Part shown: positions 52,338 through 61,150 of the stretch, piece by piece
How the letters are laid out: every line of letters begins with the position of its first letter
Position numbering within the stretch: position 1 is the first letter of the stretch
Origin: an uncultured Saprospiraceae bacterium
GTDB taxonomy: Bacteria; Bacteroidota; Bacteroidia; Chitinophagales; Saprospiraceae
Assembly (NCBI GenBank): GCA_937959275.1
Contig: CALGLU010000017.1
Coordinates: forward strand, 33,694 to 97,693
DNA length: 64,000 nt
Direction of reading: 5' to 3'
Notes under the pieces: model-generated
Told to the model about the DNA's origin: nothing
Databases searched by the model: none
What the model saw: only the letters and a program-made list of their open reading frames with translations
Translations under genes and position numbers: made by a program

Positions 52338-53533
52338 TGCCCTCTTTGAAAGGAAAAAAAATACTACTTGGAATCACAGGTAGTATTGCAGCCTATAAAA
52401 TAGCCACTCTTGTCAGGCTACTGATCAAACAAGACTGCGAAGTCAAGGTCATCATGACGGCGGCTGCTGCAGAATTTATCACGCCGTTGACGATTTCTAC
52501 TCTATCCAAAAACACAGTCTATACTGACTTTTCAGAAGCAGATGAATGGGCGAACCATGTTGAGTTAGGCCTATGGGCAGATGTATTTCTAATTGCTCCG
52601 TGTACGGCGAATACACTCAGTAAAATGGCCGACGGCTTAGCAGACAACATGCTCATCGCCAGCTACTTATCTGCAAAGTGCCCTGTGGTCATTGCACCAG
52701 CTATGGACCTTGATATGTGGACTCATGGCAGTACGAAGGCAAATCTCAACACGATTCAATCATTTGGCAACCTTATTATACCGGTCGGGCATGGAGAGCT
52801 GGCAAGTGGCTTGGTGGGCGATGGCAGAATGGCAGAGCCAGAAGATATCGTTAACTACCTCGATCAACACTTTACGAGTCAACAAGACCTCGCAGGTCAG
52901 CATGTGTTAATTACAGCAGGACCAACATATGAACTCATCGACCCTGTCCGATTTATCGGTAATCACAGTTCAGGTAAAATGGGCATAGCCCTAGCAGAGG
53001 AATGTATGGCGCGTGGTGCCAAAGTCAGTCTCGTGCTAGGTCCTAGCAAGCTAAGCCCTGAGCAAGGGCTCAGCAAACTCATCCGAGTTACAACAGCAGC
53101 TGAAATGTATACAGCTTGTGCAAAACTCTATAAATCAGCAACAATTGCCATTTTTGCCGCAGCTGTGGCAGACTACACACCAGTCAACACCGCAAAACAA
53201 AAAATCAAAAAGAAAACTGGTAATCTCAAAATCGAACTGACACGGACGACGGATATCGCCGGAGAACTAGGGAAAATCAAGAAACCAGAACAAATTAACG
53301 TTGGTTTTGCGCTAGAAACTGAAAAAGGTGCAGCCAATGCGCAGTCCAAATTGAAGCGTAAAAACTTCGATATGATCGTCTTGAATTCCCTAAAAGACAA
53401 GGGTGCAGGCTTCAAAGGAGACACGAATAAAGTGACGATTTTCACAAAAAGTGGTAAAAACAAAAAATATCCTCTCAAATCAAAGAAGAAAGTAGCTCAG
53501 GATATCGTTAATCACATTGTAGCAATGTTTTAA
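52337..53533 (+). CDS. coaBC: Bifunctional phosphopantothenoylcysteine decarboxylase/synthetase
   Basis: A 398-residue protein carrying out two steps of coenzyme A synthesis. The N-terminal CoaC flavoprotein half shows LLGITGSIAAYKIATLVRLL, a catalytic His in WANHVELG, and the APAMDLDMW motif (the N of PxMNxxMW is D here, as in other Bacteroidota). The C-terminal CoaB half shows VLITAGPTYELIDPVRFIGN, SSGKMGIALAEE and NVGFALETE. Full length, cytoplasmic. Its ATG overlaps the rpoZ TAA by one base (TAATG). Confidence 0.95.
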   Translation: MPSLKGKKILLGITGSIAAYKIATLVRLLIKQDCEVKVIMTAAAAEFITPLTISTLSKNTVYTDFSEADEWANHVELGLWADVFLIAPCTANTLSKMADGLADNMLIASYLSAKCPVVIAPAMDLDMWTHGSTKANLNTIQSFGNLIIPVGHGELASGLVGDGRMAEPEDIVNYLDQHFTSQQDLAGQHVLITAGPTYELIDPVRFIGNHSSGKMGIALAEECMARGAKVSLVLGPSKLSPEQGLSKLIRVTTAAEMYTACAKLYKSATIAIFAAAVADYTPVNTAKQKIKKKTGNLKIELTRTTDIAGELGKIKKPEQINVGFALETEKGAANAQSKLKRKNFDMIVLNSLKDKGAGFKGDTNKVTIFTKSGKNKKYPLKSKKKVAQDIVNHIVAMF

Positions 53534-53537
53534 CTCT

Positions 53538-54449
53538 ATGATTTTAAGAAGTATAATTTGTATAATCTGTGTCCTTGCTCTCCAAATAGGCCAAGCACAG
53601 GAGTTAAATTTTGATGTAACAATCAATACACCAAAACTCAAACTTGCTGACCCCAAGGTATTTGAAACACTAGAATCTGCTATTGAAGAATTTATTAACA
53701 ATACCGTCTGGACAGAAGATGATTTTGATCCTGAGGAACGGATAGAGGGTGCTTTACAGATCAACATAAAAGAAGACTTATCAACGAATACATTCATTGC
53801 AGATTTTTATGTCTCGACGAGCCGCCCTGTGTACAATTCTAATTACTACTCTTCCACATTATTACTAGTAGATAAGGATGCAGGATTCTCTTACGAGCAA
53901 TATGGTCCATTATTTAATAACAAGAATGCCTTTTCAGATAACCTCTCAGCTATCATCAGCTATTATGCTTATGTGGTGATTGGGACTGACTACGATACAT
54001 TCTCTCCACTGGGAGGCGAACGCTTTTTTCAGATCGCGCAGAGCATTGTGAATTCGATACCGCGGAGTGTGTCCGCCTCAGATTCAGCTTGGAATGCAGT
54101 CGGTACGAAGAGAAACAGATATTGGCTTGTTGAAAATCTACTCAATCCAAGAGTCAAGCCTTACAGACAAGCAATCTATGACTATCACCGCAGGAGCTTG
54201 GATGAGATGCATAGCGATCCAGATCGATCTCGAGCGGTCATGCTGAGTGCAATCACTGCAATTGGTGATGTCAATGATGCCTTCCCTAACTCAATGATCT
54301 TAAAGTTGTTTTCAGATACTAAGAGAAAGGAAATCGTGGAAATCTTCGACGTTGCCTCGCAAGGAGAAAAGGATAAAGTCTATAATATCATGACTGAAAT
54401 TGATCCTGCTCTATCCTCTGAGTTTAACAGCTTGCGTAGAGGTCGTTGA
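53538..54449 (+). CDS. porD: DUF4835 family protein, PorD-like T9SS-associated protein
   Basis: A 303-residue protein with a Sec signal peptide ending QIGQAQ. DUF4835 features are visible: ELNFDVTINTPKL, FETLESAIEEFINNTVWTED near the N-terminus, VSTSRPVYNSNYYSSTLLL, IISYYAYVVIGTDYDTFSPLGG and the aromatic RNRYWLVENLLNP. Family members are annotated as type IX secretion PorD in some genomes; the role in secretion is not well defined. It lies four bases after coaBC. In many Bacteroidota, coaBC is followed by this gene and then recN; here purN follows instead. Confidence 0.8.
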   Translation: MILRSIICIICVLALQIGQAQELNFDVTINTPKLKLADPKVFETLESAIEEFINNTVWTEDDFDPEERIEGALQINIKEDLSTNTFIADFYVSTSRPVYNSNYYSSTLLLVDKDAGFSYEQYGPLFNNKNAFSDNLSAIISYYAYVVIGTDYDTFSPLGGERFFQIAQSIVNSIPRSVSASDSAWNAVGTKRNRYWLVENLLNPRVKPYRQAIYDYHRRSLDEMHSDPDRSRAVMLSAITAIGDVNDAFPNSMILKLFSDTKRKEIVEIFDVASQGEKDKVYNIMTEIDPALSSEFNSLRRGR

Positions 54450-55018
54450 TGGAACACAAGCTTTGCATTTTTGCTTCGGGCACAGGTTCTAACGCTCAAA
54501 AAATAATTAACTATTTCAGAGAACGACATGATGTGGCTGTTGATCTCATCGTCACGAATAAACCAACAGCAGGTGTCTTAGACATTGCGCGTCAGGAAGG
54601 TATCGATTCACATATTTTAGGAAAGGGGGAACTCGCTTCGCAAGACTTTTTAGAACGACTGCAATCACGGGAGACGAGTCTGATTATTCTAGCAGGCTTC
54701 TTACGGTTAATTCCTTCAACTCTAACACAAGCATATCCTAAGCGCATCATTAACATTCATCCGGCACTCCTTCCGAAGTTTGGAGGCAAGGGGATGTATG
54801 GCATGCATGTGCATCAGGCTGTAAAAGATTATGGTGAGAAGCAGTCGGGCATCACGATACATTATGTGAATGAGCACTATGATGAAGGGGCGGTTATTTT
54901 TCAGGCGAGCTTTGATGTGTTTGCTAGTGACAGTCCACAAGATATTGCTAACAAAGGACGGGTGTTGGAGCATGGGTATTTTGGGATGGTTGTGGATGGG
55001 ATATTGTCATCGCTATAA
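54449..55018 (+). CDS. purN: Phosphoribosylglycinamide formyltransferase
   Basis: A 189-residue enzyme of de novo purine synthesis using 10-formyl-THF to formylate GAR. Motifs: IFASGTGSNAQKIINYF (phosphate loop), LIILAGFLRLIP, the catalytic IINIHPALLPKFGGKGMYG (Asn and His) and GITIHYVNEHYDEGAVIFQ (catalytic Asp). I set the start at ATG 54449, which shares a base with the DUF4835 TGA (TGATG); the TTG three bases upstream is unnecessary. Last gene of the bamD operon. Confidence 0.95.
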   Translation: MEHKLCIFASGTGSNAQKIINYFRERHDVAVDLIVTNKPTAGVLDIARQEGIDSHILGKGELASQDFLERLQSRETSLIILAGFLRLIPSTLTQAYPKRIINIHPALLPKFGGKGMYGMHVHQAVKDYGEKQSGITIHYVNEHYDEGAVIFQASFDVFASDSPQDIANKGRVLEHGYFGMVVDGILSSL

Positions 55019-55077
55019 ATTTACACTGACAAATAATCATGTACCTCAATTTAAACGAAGTCATCATTATCCTAAAT

Positions 55078-55178
55078 TAAACCTGCTTACCGGTCAGACA
55101 GGTTTAAAAAAGCCCGCGTCATTTTGAACATGCCTGACCGCTAGGCAGGCTCGATTGAGAATCTGATTTGTGAAGACC
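55078..55178. repeat. Two REP-like palindromes with shared flank
   Basis: AAACCTG/CAGGTTT (55078-55104) pairs around a 13-base loop just after purN and may terminate the operon, since A residues follow. The second palindrome, TGCCTG/CAGGC around CTAG (55130-55150), lies within the ~70-base element also found at 4218-4287. Confidence 0.72.
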
Positions 55179-55253
55179 TTATTAGATCAGTGATCTAGGC
55201 ATGACAATCGTAGGTGACCGTTAAATAAAACACTACACATCCAGTCGTATCGT

Positions 55254-55276
55254 CATCCTGAACTCGATTCAGGATG
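55254..55276. repeat. CATCCTGAA palindromic repeat
   Basis: CATCCTGAA and TTCAGGATG pair around CTCGA. It resembles the TCATTCTGAAC segment of the REP-like elements at 4225 and 55118. It occurs in the 365-base gap before the poly-glutamate protein gene, which otherwise holds only these repeats. Confidence 0.6.
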
Positions 55277-55383
55277 TCATCATGACACGTAGTTTCAGGA
55301 ACTACTGCTTAAATTATGAATTTATTTCATATTTTTGCCTTACAACGATTTGAACAAAATTACTTGATTAAAATAATCTTCAA

Positions 55384-57099
55384 ATGAAAATTATAAAGAC
55401 AGCCTTGCTATTCGTTTCATTTTTTATACTTCATAACACATACAGCCAAGGCTGTACAGATTGCACTGTACCAGGTAATCTTAACTTTCAATTTTTTTTG
55501 GATGATACTGAGGTGGGTGATACTCTTACTGTCGATTTCTTGGTATGTGGGTTTAGAGACATCATTTCATTTCAATTGCCTATTTCTTATAATCCTGCTA
55601 ATATGTCATTTGTTAGCTGTGATCCGCAGTCTTTACCTAATTTTCTATGTGCAGATATTCAAGAAAATAAAGTAGGAGAGCTCAGCTACATCTGGACTGC
55701 TGAGGATATCTTAAACCCTGTAAGCTTACACAATCAAGATGTCATGTTCACCCTATACTTTGTTATTACGGGTGTCAGTGAAACCCCTGACAGTATTAAG
55801 ATTGAACATAGCTTAAATAATTTCATTTTTGAATTTATAACAGGTCAGCCAAACGAACCATCAATAACTGTAATCAACAGTTTTTGTCAGGATGGAGGAG
55901 AATTCTTTATAGAAGAAGAAGAAGAAGAAGAAGAAGAAGAAGAAGAAGAAGAAGAAGAAGAAGAAGAGTCAAGTACTAAGCCTTATACAGATCAATATCC
56001 CTGGCTGTCTATTGCTTTAGAAAATGCTGACTGTCAAAACACAGAGATTACAGAATACGACTTAGGCGCATTCTCCTACATCTATCTTTCAGATGGCAGA
56101 TTATTTTTCGAAGATGGCACCTTCTATTGTCAAAGTTCAGAGAGTAGAAATTGTTTGGCATTATACAATCTAACAACAGATCAAATTGGCAATGTTTGGA
56201 CTTGTAAGGCTGCAACCGAGAATGAAAATGAATCTAATCCGGAGGATGAAAATGAAGAAGAGAATCAAAGCTCTATCAGCATAGATAATTACCCATGGAT
56301 AGAGAATGTTGTACAGGCATTTAATTGTAACCAGTTAGAGATACTAGAATATAATCTTGGTGCCTTTTCATATATCTTTTTAAGTGATGGCAATTCATCC
56401 GAGTTATATTTTCAGGATGGCACATTCTACTGTGCGGATTCCGAAACACGAGATTGTCGAAGCTTATATAACTTGAGTGATACTGATGTGACAAATAGAT
56501 GGTCTTGTCAAGGTGAAGCTGAAAGTGAAGAAGAAGAAGAAGAAGAAGAAGAAGAAGAAGAAGAAAATGATAATAATGAGAACAGCCTATTTACAGAATA
56601 TTCATGGATAGCAGATATCATCACTCCTGATTGTTCAGTTGGATCAATTCAGGAATTTAAGGATGGCATATTTAGCTACTTCTTAATTGATGATGGGGAT
56701 AAAACGGCACTGTATTTTCAAGATGGCACCCAATATTGCTTGAATAGTACATCCTACGATTGCGCATCGGCCTATGGCTTTAATGAATCCGTGAGATCAT
56801 TTTCATGTGATGGCGCTAACTTTCAAAACGCAAATAGTAGATCATCATTAGCATTCAAAAACAAAGCCGATCAAGTAACAATCCAGCCAAATCCATCTTC
56901 AGGTTTATTTCACATTACGCATCTTTCTGATCCAGTGACTATTTTTATGTTTGATACCACTGGAAAGTTTGTAAAGTCAATACAAACTGAGGATTCGTTA
57001 CAAACGACTTTAGATTTATCAGATCAAGAATCTGGTATTTATTTTATTAAAGTACTCATCAAGAATGATGTATTCAATACGAGACTAGTGAAATTATAG
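55384..57099 (+). CDS. Secreted cohesin-like protein with poly-glutamate linkers and three repeated domains, T9SS substrate
   Basis: A 571-residue protein with a Sec signal peptide ending NTYSQ. Residues ~20-170 form a cohesin-like beta sandwich (VDFLVCGFRDIISFQLPISY). Then three homologous ~75-residue domains begin YPWLSIALENADC, YPWIENVVQAFNC and YSWIADIITPDC; each shows G-x-F-S-Y-I/F ... DG, LYFQDGT-x-YC and a final W/F-x-C, with four conserved cysteines. Linkers are acidic: ~19 consecutive Glu before the first domain, an E/N-rich linker next, and ~16 Glu before the third, encoded by GAA triplet runs. The C-terminus (VTIQPNPSSGLFHI ... GIYFIKVLIKNDVFNTRLVKL) is a T9SS type A sorting domain. 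I do not recognise the repeated domain. Confidence 0.82.
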   Translation: MKIIKTALLFVSFFILHNTYSQGCTDCTVPGNLNFQFFLDDTEVGDTLTVDFLVCGFRDIISFQLPISYNPANMSFVSCDPQSLPNFLCADIQENKVGELSYIWTAEDILNPVSLHNQDVMFTLYFVITGVSETPDSIKIEHSLNNFIFEFITGQPNEPSITVINSFCQDGGEFFIEEEEEEEEEEEEEEEEEEESSTKPYTDQYPWLSIALENADCQNTEITEYDLGAFSYIYLSDGRLFFEDGTFYCQSSESRNCLALYNLTTDQIGNVWTCKAATENENESNPEDENEEENQSSISIDNYPWIENVVQAFNCNQLEILEYNLGAFSYIFLSDGNSSELYFQDGTFYCADSETRDCRSLYNLSDTDVTNRWSCQGEAESEEEEEEEEEEEEENDNNENSLFTEYSWIADIITPDCSVGSIQEFKDGIFSYFLIDDGDKTALYFQDGTQYCLNSTSYDCASAYGFNESVRSFSCDGANFQNANSRSSLAFKNKADQVTIQPNPSSGLFHITHLSDPVTIFMFDTTGKFVKSIQTEDSLQTTLDLSDQESGIYFIKVLIKNDVFNTRLVKL

Positions 57100-57159
57100 G
57101 CTGGTTATATGATTTATACTGACTCATTCAATGTCATGGATTTTTAATTAAGTGAAAAT

Positions 57160-57966
57160 ATGAACAAACTTGTATTATTATTAAAAATCGTAATTATCAC
57201 AATTACTACGACGAACTATGTCTACGGTCAAAAGAGTGTCTCACCAAAAGAAAAGAAAGGAAAATGGGCACTAACAAAAGGCAAAAAGAAAGTAACTGAA
57301 TATATATATGAAAACATTAAAAACAATTACAATGATTATTACATTGCCCAATTAAACTCAAAGTGGGGTGTCTTAAACGACAAAGGACAAAGCATTGTGC
57401 CTTTTGATTATGAAGAAATTGAAGATTTATTAATTGGTAGATTAAAGGTAAAAAAATCAAGTTTGTATGGCATAATTGATACATCTGGTTATAGCTATAG
57501 TCATATTAATTTTGAAGCAATTGATAACATAGCTTTGGATTCAACAATACTAGTAAAAAAGAACAATGAGTGGTTTTATATTAAGAACAATCTCGAAATC
57601 ATGAAAGAAACGTTGGTTTTTAAAAACCCAGACATGCTTCCAATATATGGCAACTGTATGTCACTAAATGAAACAAAAAAGATTCTTGATTGCTCAAAAA
57701 CTAATTTACTCAATGAGGTTTTCGAGAATTTGGAATATCCTGAAGATGCAAGGAAAAACAAAGTATCAGGAATGGTGGTTGTATCATTTGTAATTTCAGA
57801 CAAAGGGGAACTTGGCAATTTTAAAATCCGAAGGGAAATAGGATATGGTTGCGGAGAAGAAGCTATTCGAGCTGTTAAAAAATTAGGTGTATGGAAACCA
57901 GGAATTAAAGATGGAATTGAAGTAAATACAGAATTCATACTTCCAGTGAGATTTAAGCTGCAATGA
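57160..57966 (+). CDS. WG-repeat protein with C-terminal TonB domain
   Basis: A 268-residue protein with a signal peptide or N-terminal anchor (MNKLVLLLKIVIITI.. VYGQ). Residues ~60-125 contain WG-type repeats (SKWGVLNDKGQSIVPFDYEE, LYGIIDTSGYSYSHINFE). The last ~80 residues are a TonB C-terminal domain (FENLEYPEDARKNKVSGMVV, VSFVISDKGELGNFKIRREI, GYGCGEEAIRAVKKLGVWKP). Proteins of this design probably act in the periplasm; the TonB_C domain lacks a long proline linker, so classic energy transduction is doubtful. It lies 60 bases after the preceding gene on the same strand and could be co-transcribed. Confidence 0.85.
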   Translation: MNKLVLLLKIVIITITTTNYVYGQKSVSPKEKKGKWALTKGKKKVTEYIYENIKNNYNDYYIAQLNSKWGVLNDKGQSIVPFDYEEIEDLLIGRLKVKKSSLYGIIDTSGYSYSHINFEAIDNIALDSTILVKKNNEWFYIKNNLEIMKETLVFKNPDMLPIYGNCMSLNETKKILDCSKTNLLNEVFENLEYPEDARKNKVSGMVVVSFVISDKGELGNFKIRREIGYGCGEEAIRAVKKLGVWKPGIKDGIEVNTEFILPVRFKLQ

Positions 57967-57983
57967 AAATTAAGCAAGTAACT

Positions 57984-58001
57984 CTAGTGGTCTGTCAAGA
58001 T
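57984..58001. mobile_element. Solo terminal repeat of the 38.5-kb MITE family
   Basis: TAGTGGTCTGTCAAGATA differs at one base from the left end of the element at 38492 (TAGTGCTCTGTCAAGATA). I found no partner end before 58105, so this is probably a decayed or truncated copy. Confidence 0.5.
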
Positions 58002-58105
58002 AAAGCAAAACACAACAAGCCAGCACAGTGAACGGCGTTTACCTTCGAGAAGTCAGCTAATCATCCTCCGATTTTGGTAGTCTTTATTGATAAACGAGCA
58101 GAAAA

Positions 58106-59023
58106 TTATTCGTCAAAATGTATTAATCCCGGGTACCGATAATTCATCCCGGCATTGCCTTGCAAGCCACCAGAATGATACAACACAACTGTTGAGTTAT
58201 CTTTAAAATAATGCTGATCCAACAGATCTTGTGTTGCCATCACCAATTTAGACGTATAGACCAAATCAGTTTTAACACCATGGGTTTTATAAAAATCAAC
58301 TGTCGCTCGAATTAATGCATCATCAACCTTTGCATAACCACCACGATGGTAGTGATGTAAAAGTTTATGATTCTCGAATAAGGTATCTATACCAAGCAAT
58401 GCACAGATCTCTTGTTCGACACCTTTATTTTTTAAGACATTGATACCGATTAATTCACCCTCAAACTCTTGGGTCAGACCTGCAAATGTGGCCCCTGTGC
58501 CCACAGCACAAAGCAAATAATCAATACTGGCGGCACTTTGCTCTGTTAATTCAGAAATCACTTCCTTGACACCTAGCAAAGCCTGTGGATGGCTTCCTCC
58601 TTCATTGACAAGTAGATAATTAGGGTGTCCTGCTTGGATGTTTTGAATCACCTCAGACGTTTCTTTCAATTTATAGGCTGCCCTATTGACAAAATGCAAG
58701 TTCATCCCTAAAGATTGAGCCATTGACAATGTTGGATTTTCTGCTGCTTTGGATTCACCGCGAATAATACCGACTGATTTAAGACCCAACATTGCGCATG
58801 CAGCAGCAGTCGCCACGATATGATTAGAGAAAGCCCCGCCATAGGTGATGATACCTTCCATTTGTTGTTCAATACAACATTGAATTTGATATTTCAATTT
58901 ACGCCATTTGTTTCCAGAAATATTTTCGTGAATCAAATCATCTCTCTTGATAAAAAAGCGAATGGTTTGATCATTTTTAATGTCTATGGATTCAAGTGGA
59001 CTTGGCAGTAAAATGTCTTGCAT
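58106..59023 (-). CDS. 1-aminocyclopropane-1-carboxylate deaminase / D-cysteine desulfhydrase family enzyme
   Basis: A 305-residue PLP-dependent fold-type II enzyme. Key segments: FIKRDDLIHENISGNKWRKL with the PLP-binding lysine in SGNKWRK (~residue 40), YGGAFSNHIVATAAACAMLG, LVNEGGSHPQALLGVKEV, LLCAVGTGATFAGLTQ (phosphate loop) and a late YHSGGLQGN. It would deaminate ACC or release H2S from D-cysteine; the two activities cannot be told apart by eye. Slightly shorter than family average (~325-340). Single gene, flanked by palindromic elements. Confidence 0.9.
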   Translation of the reverse strand: MQDILLPSPLESIDIKNDQTIRFFIKRDDLIHENISGNKWRKLKYQIQCCIEQQMEGIITYGGAFSNHIVATAAACAMLGLKSVGIIRGESKAAENPTLSMAQSLGMNLHFVNRAAYKLKETSEVIQNIQAGHPNYLLVNEGGSHPQALLGVKEVISELTEQSAASIDYLLCAVGTGATFAGLTQEFEGELIGINVLKNKGVEQEICALLGIDTLFENHKLLHHYHRGGYAKVDDALIRATVDFYKTHGVKTDLVYTSKLVMATQDLLDQHYFKDNSTVVLYHSGGLQGNAGMNYRYPGLIHFDE

Positions 59024-59161
59024 AAAAGATCAATAAACAAAGACTAAAAATGGGCAGAATTAACGAATTAATCCTGCCCTTCGGAATAAACCTTTCAGAA
59101 TACTCCTGAAACTACCTTATATCTGAGATACTATACTTAGTCAGTTATTGAGATTTAATAA

Positions 59162-59278
59162 CAGTATGTGTCTTCTATCAACACAGATGATACATCGTCT
59201 CATAGTAAAGACTATCCCAAAATGGAAAAGGTTGCTAAGGAATGGATAAAAAATAACTTCCCGATTTATGACTGGTAA
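59162..59278 (+). pseudogene. C-terminal remnant of an unknown gene
   Basis: Just after an in-frame TAA, 38 codons read like the end of a real protein: QYVSSINTDDTSSHSKDYPK then MEKVAKEWIKNNFPIYDW and TAA. There is no good start codon (GTG at 59168 at best), and the palindromic element at 59277 begins at its stop codon. It may be a gene fragment left by rearrangement or a very short peptide; composition is the only support. Confidence 0.3.
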
Positions 59279-59358
59279 TTTTAAGCAAGTACTGCGTTAA
59301 AAAGCCTCGTGATAGCTAGGCTATCCCTACGTTTTTCGCCTTGTTCTAACTTAAAATT
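59277..59358. mobile_element. Palindromic element with AATTTTAAG/CTTAAAATT ends
   Basis: An 82-base element bounded by perfect 9-base inverted ends. The interior folds as a long hairpin: GCG...AAAAAG...GATAGC-tag-GCTATC...TTTTTCGC. The central GATAGCTAGGCTATC is identical to the centre of the element at 38492-38658, linking the two families. It lies between the ACC-deaminase-like and T9SS genes. Confidence 0.6.
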
Positions 59359-59395
59359 TCCTTGTCAAAATACGGAACTTATTAATTATCCATTC

Positions 59396-60544
59396 CTACG
59401 GATTAATAATTAATAATCTTTTTGTGAGGAGTCGCTCTCCTAAATTATTATCTATAGAATAGACATAGGTGCCTTTTTGTAGAAAACTTAGGTCGACATC
59501 AACAACGCCATTGTGATCTATTTCATAAGAATCACTCCACAACTCTTTAAGAATGGTATTGAATATACGTATTTGATAGGTGCCTGGTGGATATCCATAA
59601 AAATCAAATCGGACTGGACCAAACGTTGGATTGGGATAAACCGACAATCCTTTGCGAACATCAAACGCTTGGGCACCTCTATAGATTTCCTTATTAATCT
59701 GGTAGATTGCTTGTTGGATTTCTCCGCGCTCGTCAGTATCAATGATGACTAGTGGAATTTTGCTTGTTGGACTGTAAAACTGGTAACTGATGTTTCGGCT
59801 TTTCTTTGTTTCTGCGAACCTGTCTGTGAAACGGTCTTCCACAATCTGAATTTCCAAACCATCTTTAATCGCTATGTAATTAACCTCTTCTGTGCGATCA
59901 ACTTTTATCCTGATCACGGGATCTTCTGACATCGGCAAGAACAGATTTCCCCATGCATCAACATCCTGATGAACATGCGTTTTCCGAATGACTCTAATGG
60001 AATCAGGAATTTGTGTGAGTGAATTTAAAATTTCGAATGATATATCGTTGATACCATAAGTTGTTGTTTGAGTATAGTCTTCTGAAAATGAATCTCCATA
60101 TGCCAAGCTATTCTTTCTAAAAACAGCAGGCTCGGAAAAATGGCTCCGATGCGACTCAGATTGGGAGAGCTTATCCCGATTAACCTGTCCCGATATCAGT
60201 AAGTCAGCTTTGTTCCAGGTCAATAAAAAGAGAAGATCACCATTCTGACGGACAATCATATCTGCTTTCTCACTCATCGATTGAGGAGAACTGAAGACTA
60301 TTTCATCTACATAAGGCGATGTTAACGAGGAGAAATCCCAAACCTGATTCTCACCCATCGGACTAATATCTATCGTTGGTTTTCTGTCAGTTTTATATAG
60401 GACGGTGTCTCCAAAATCAGGTAAGGAATTCTGATTAATGGTAATTTGAGATTTGCCCAATATAGGCAAACACACTAGTACGATATAGAAGATTCTTCGT
60501 ATCAAATAAATGCTCAATTCAGCGTAAGATATATGTTTAACCAC
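59396..60544 (-). CDS. Secreted protein with T9SS type A sorting domain
   Basis: A 382-residue protein with a hydrophobic signal segment (RRIFYIVLVCLPILGKSQ, cleavage ~32). The middle region is beta-rich with no domain I recognise (DFGDTVLYKTDRKPTIDISP, NQVWDFSSLTSPYVDEIVFS; a beginning seen in several Bacteroidota T9SS proteins). The C-terminal ~80 residues are a sorting domain: GLSVYPNPTFGPVRFDFYGY, IRIFNTILKELWSDSYEID, GTYVYSIDNNLGERLLTKRL. It would be exported by T9SS and anchored or released at the surface. The ATG is supported by the signal peptide position; a start at the next residues would also work. Confidence 0.82.
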   Translation of the reverse strand: MVKHISYAELSIYLIRRIFYIVLVCLPILGKSQITINQNSLPDFGDTVLYKTDRKPTIDISPMGENQVWDFSSLTSPYVDEIVFSSPQSMSEKADMIVRQNGDLLFLLTWNKADLLISGQVNRDKLSQSESHRSHFSEPAVFRKNSLAYGDSFSEDYTQTTTYGINDISFEILNSLTQIPDSIRVIRKTHVHQDVDAWGNLFLPMSEDPVIRIKVDRTEEVNYIAIKDGLEIQIVEDRFTDRFAETKKSRNISYQFYSPTSKIPLVIIDTDERGEIQQAIYQINKEIYRGAQAFDVRKGLSVYPNPTFGPVRFDFYGYPPGTYQIRIFNTILKELWSDSYEIDHNGVVDVDLSFLQKGTYVYSIDNNLGERLLTKRLLIINP

Positions 60545-61150
60545 GATATGACTGCTAAAATTATCTTAAGAGTCATTTATTACTTGACTTTCATTCAGTA
60601 AAGTAAATTTATCCCCTCCTTTTAGGGTTCTGCAATGCGTTTTAAGCTCTCCATCGCGGGCGTAGTACAATGTCATATCCGCCTCTCGTTCGACTTTCCA
60701 GCGCCTTCATTCAGACATTCTTATAGAAAAATGAAAAAACAAACAGGATTTTTCATCATTTTTTCTATTTTCATAGAGAATACTTGTAGAGTAATCTACT
60801 TGTTGTTAACAAACATGTGAAATTTGTGCTATTCGAAGTACAACTGAGTTAATTGGACAATTGAACATCTGTGAGTGTGCAATTCTGTTTTAAATTAATT
60901 CACAATTTATGTGGTAAGCATTTTTATAATGCTAAGTTTTAGATGTAACTGCTTGCAGAAGAGCGAGTCATGCAAGCGTTATATTTAAACTGAAAAGTTG
61001 ATCATTTCATGTTCAAGGCACCAGTCATTGGTACAATTGAATAAGATTATTATGTCAACTGCTGAGGGACATATTGCACAGACAAACAACAAGTACAAAC
61101 AGACTTTACAAAAATTCAAACATCGGTAATTTAATACAACCTTATACTTG
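60545..61150. other. Intergenic region of about 600 bases
   Basis: AT-rich. A 61-codon plus-strand frame at 60635-60820 exists but has no protein-like features apart from a hydrophobic run (KKQTGFFIIFSIF), and I do not call it a gene. I see no RNA gene, repeat or terminator with confidence. Confidence 0.4.

Noticed and set aside
52692..53478. Internal ORFs on both strands of coaBC
   Set aside because: Shadow frames of an unambiguous enzyme gene.
60635..60820. 61-codon plus-strand ORF
   Set aside because: No recognisable domain, no conserved context and weak start; likely chance in a 600-base gap.
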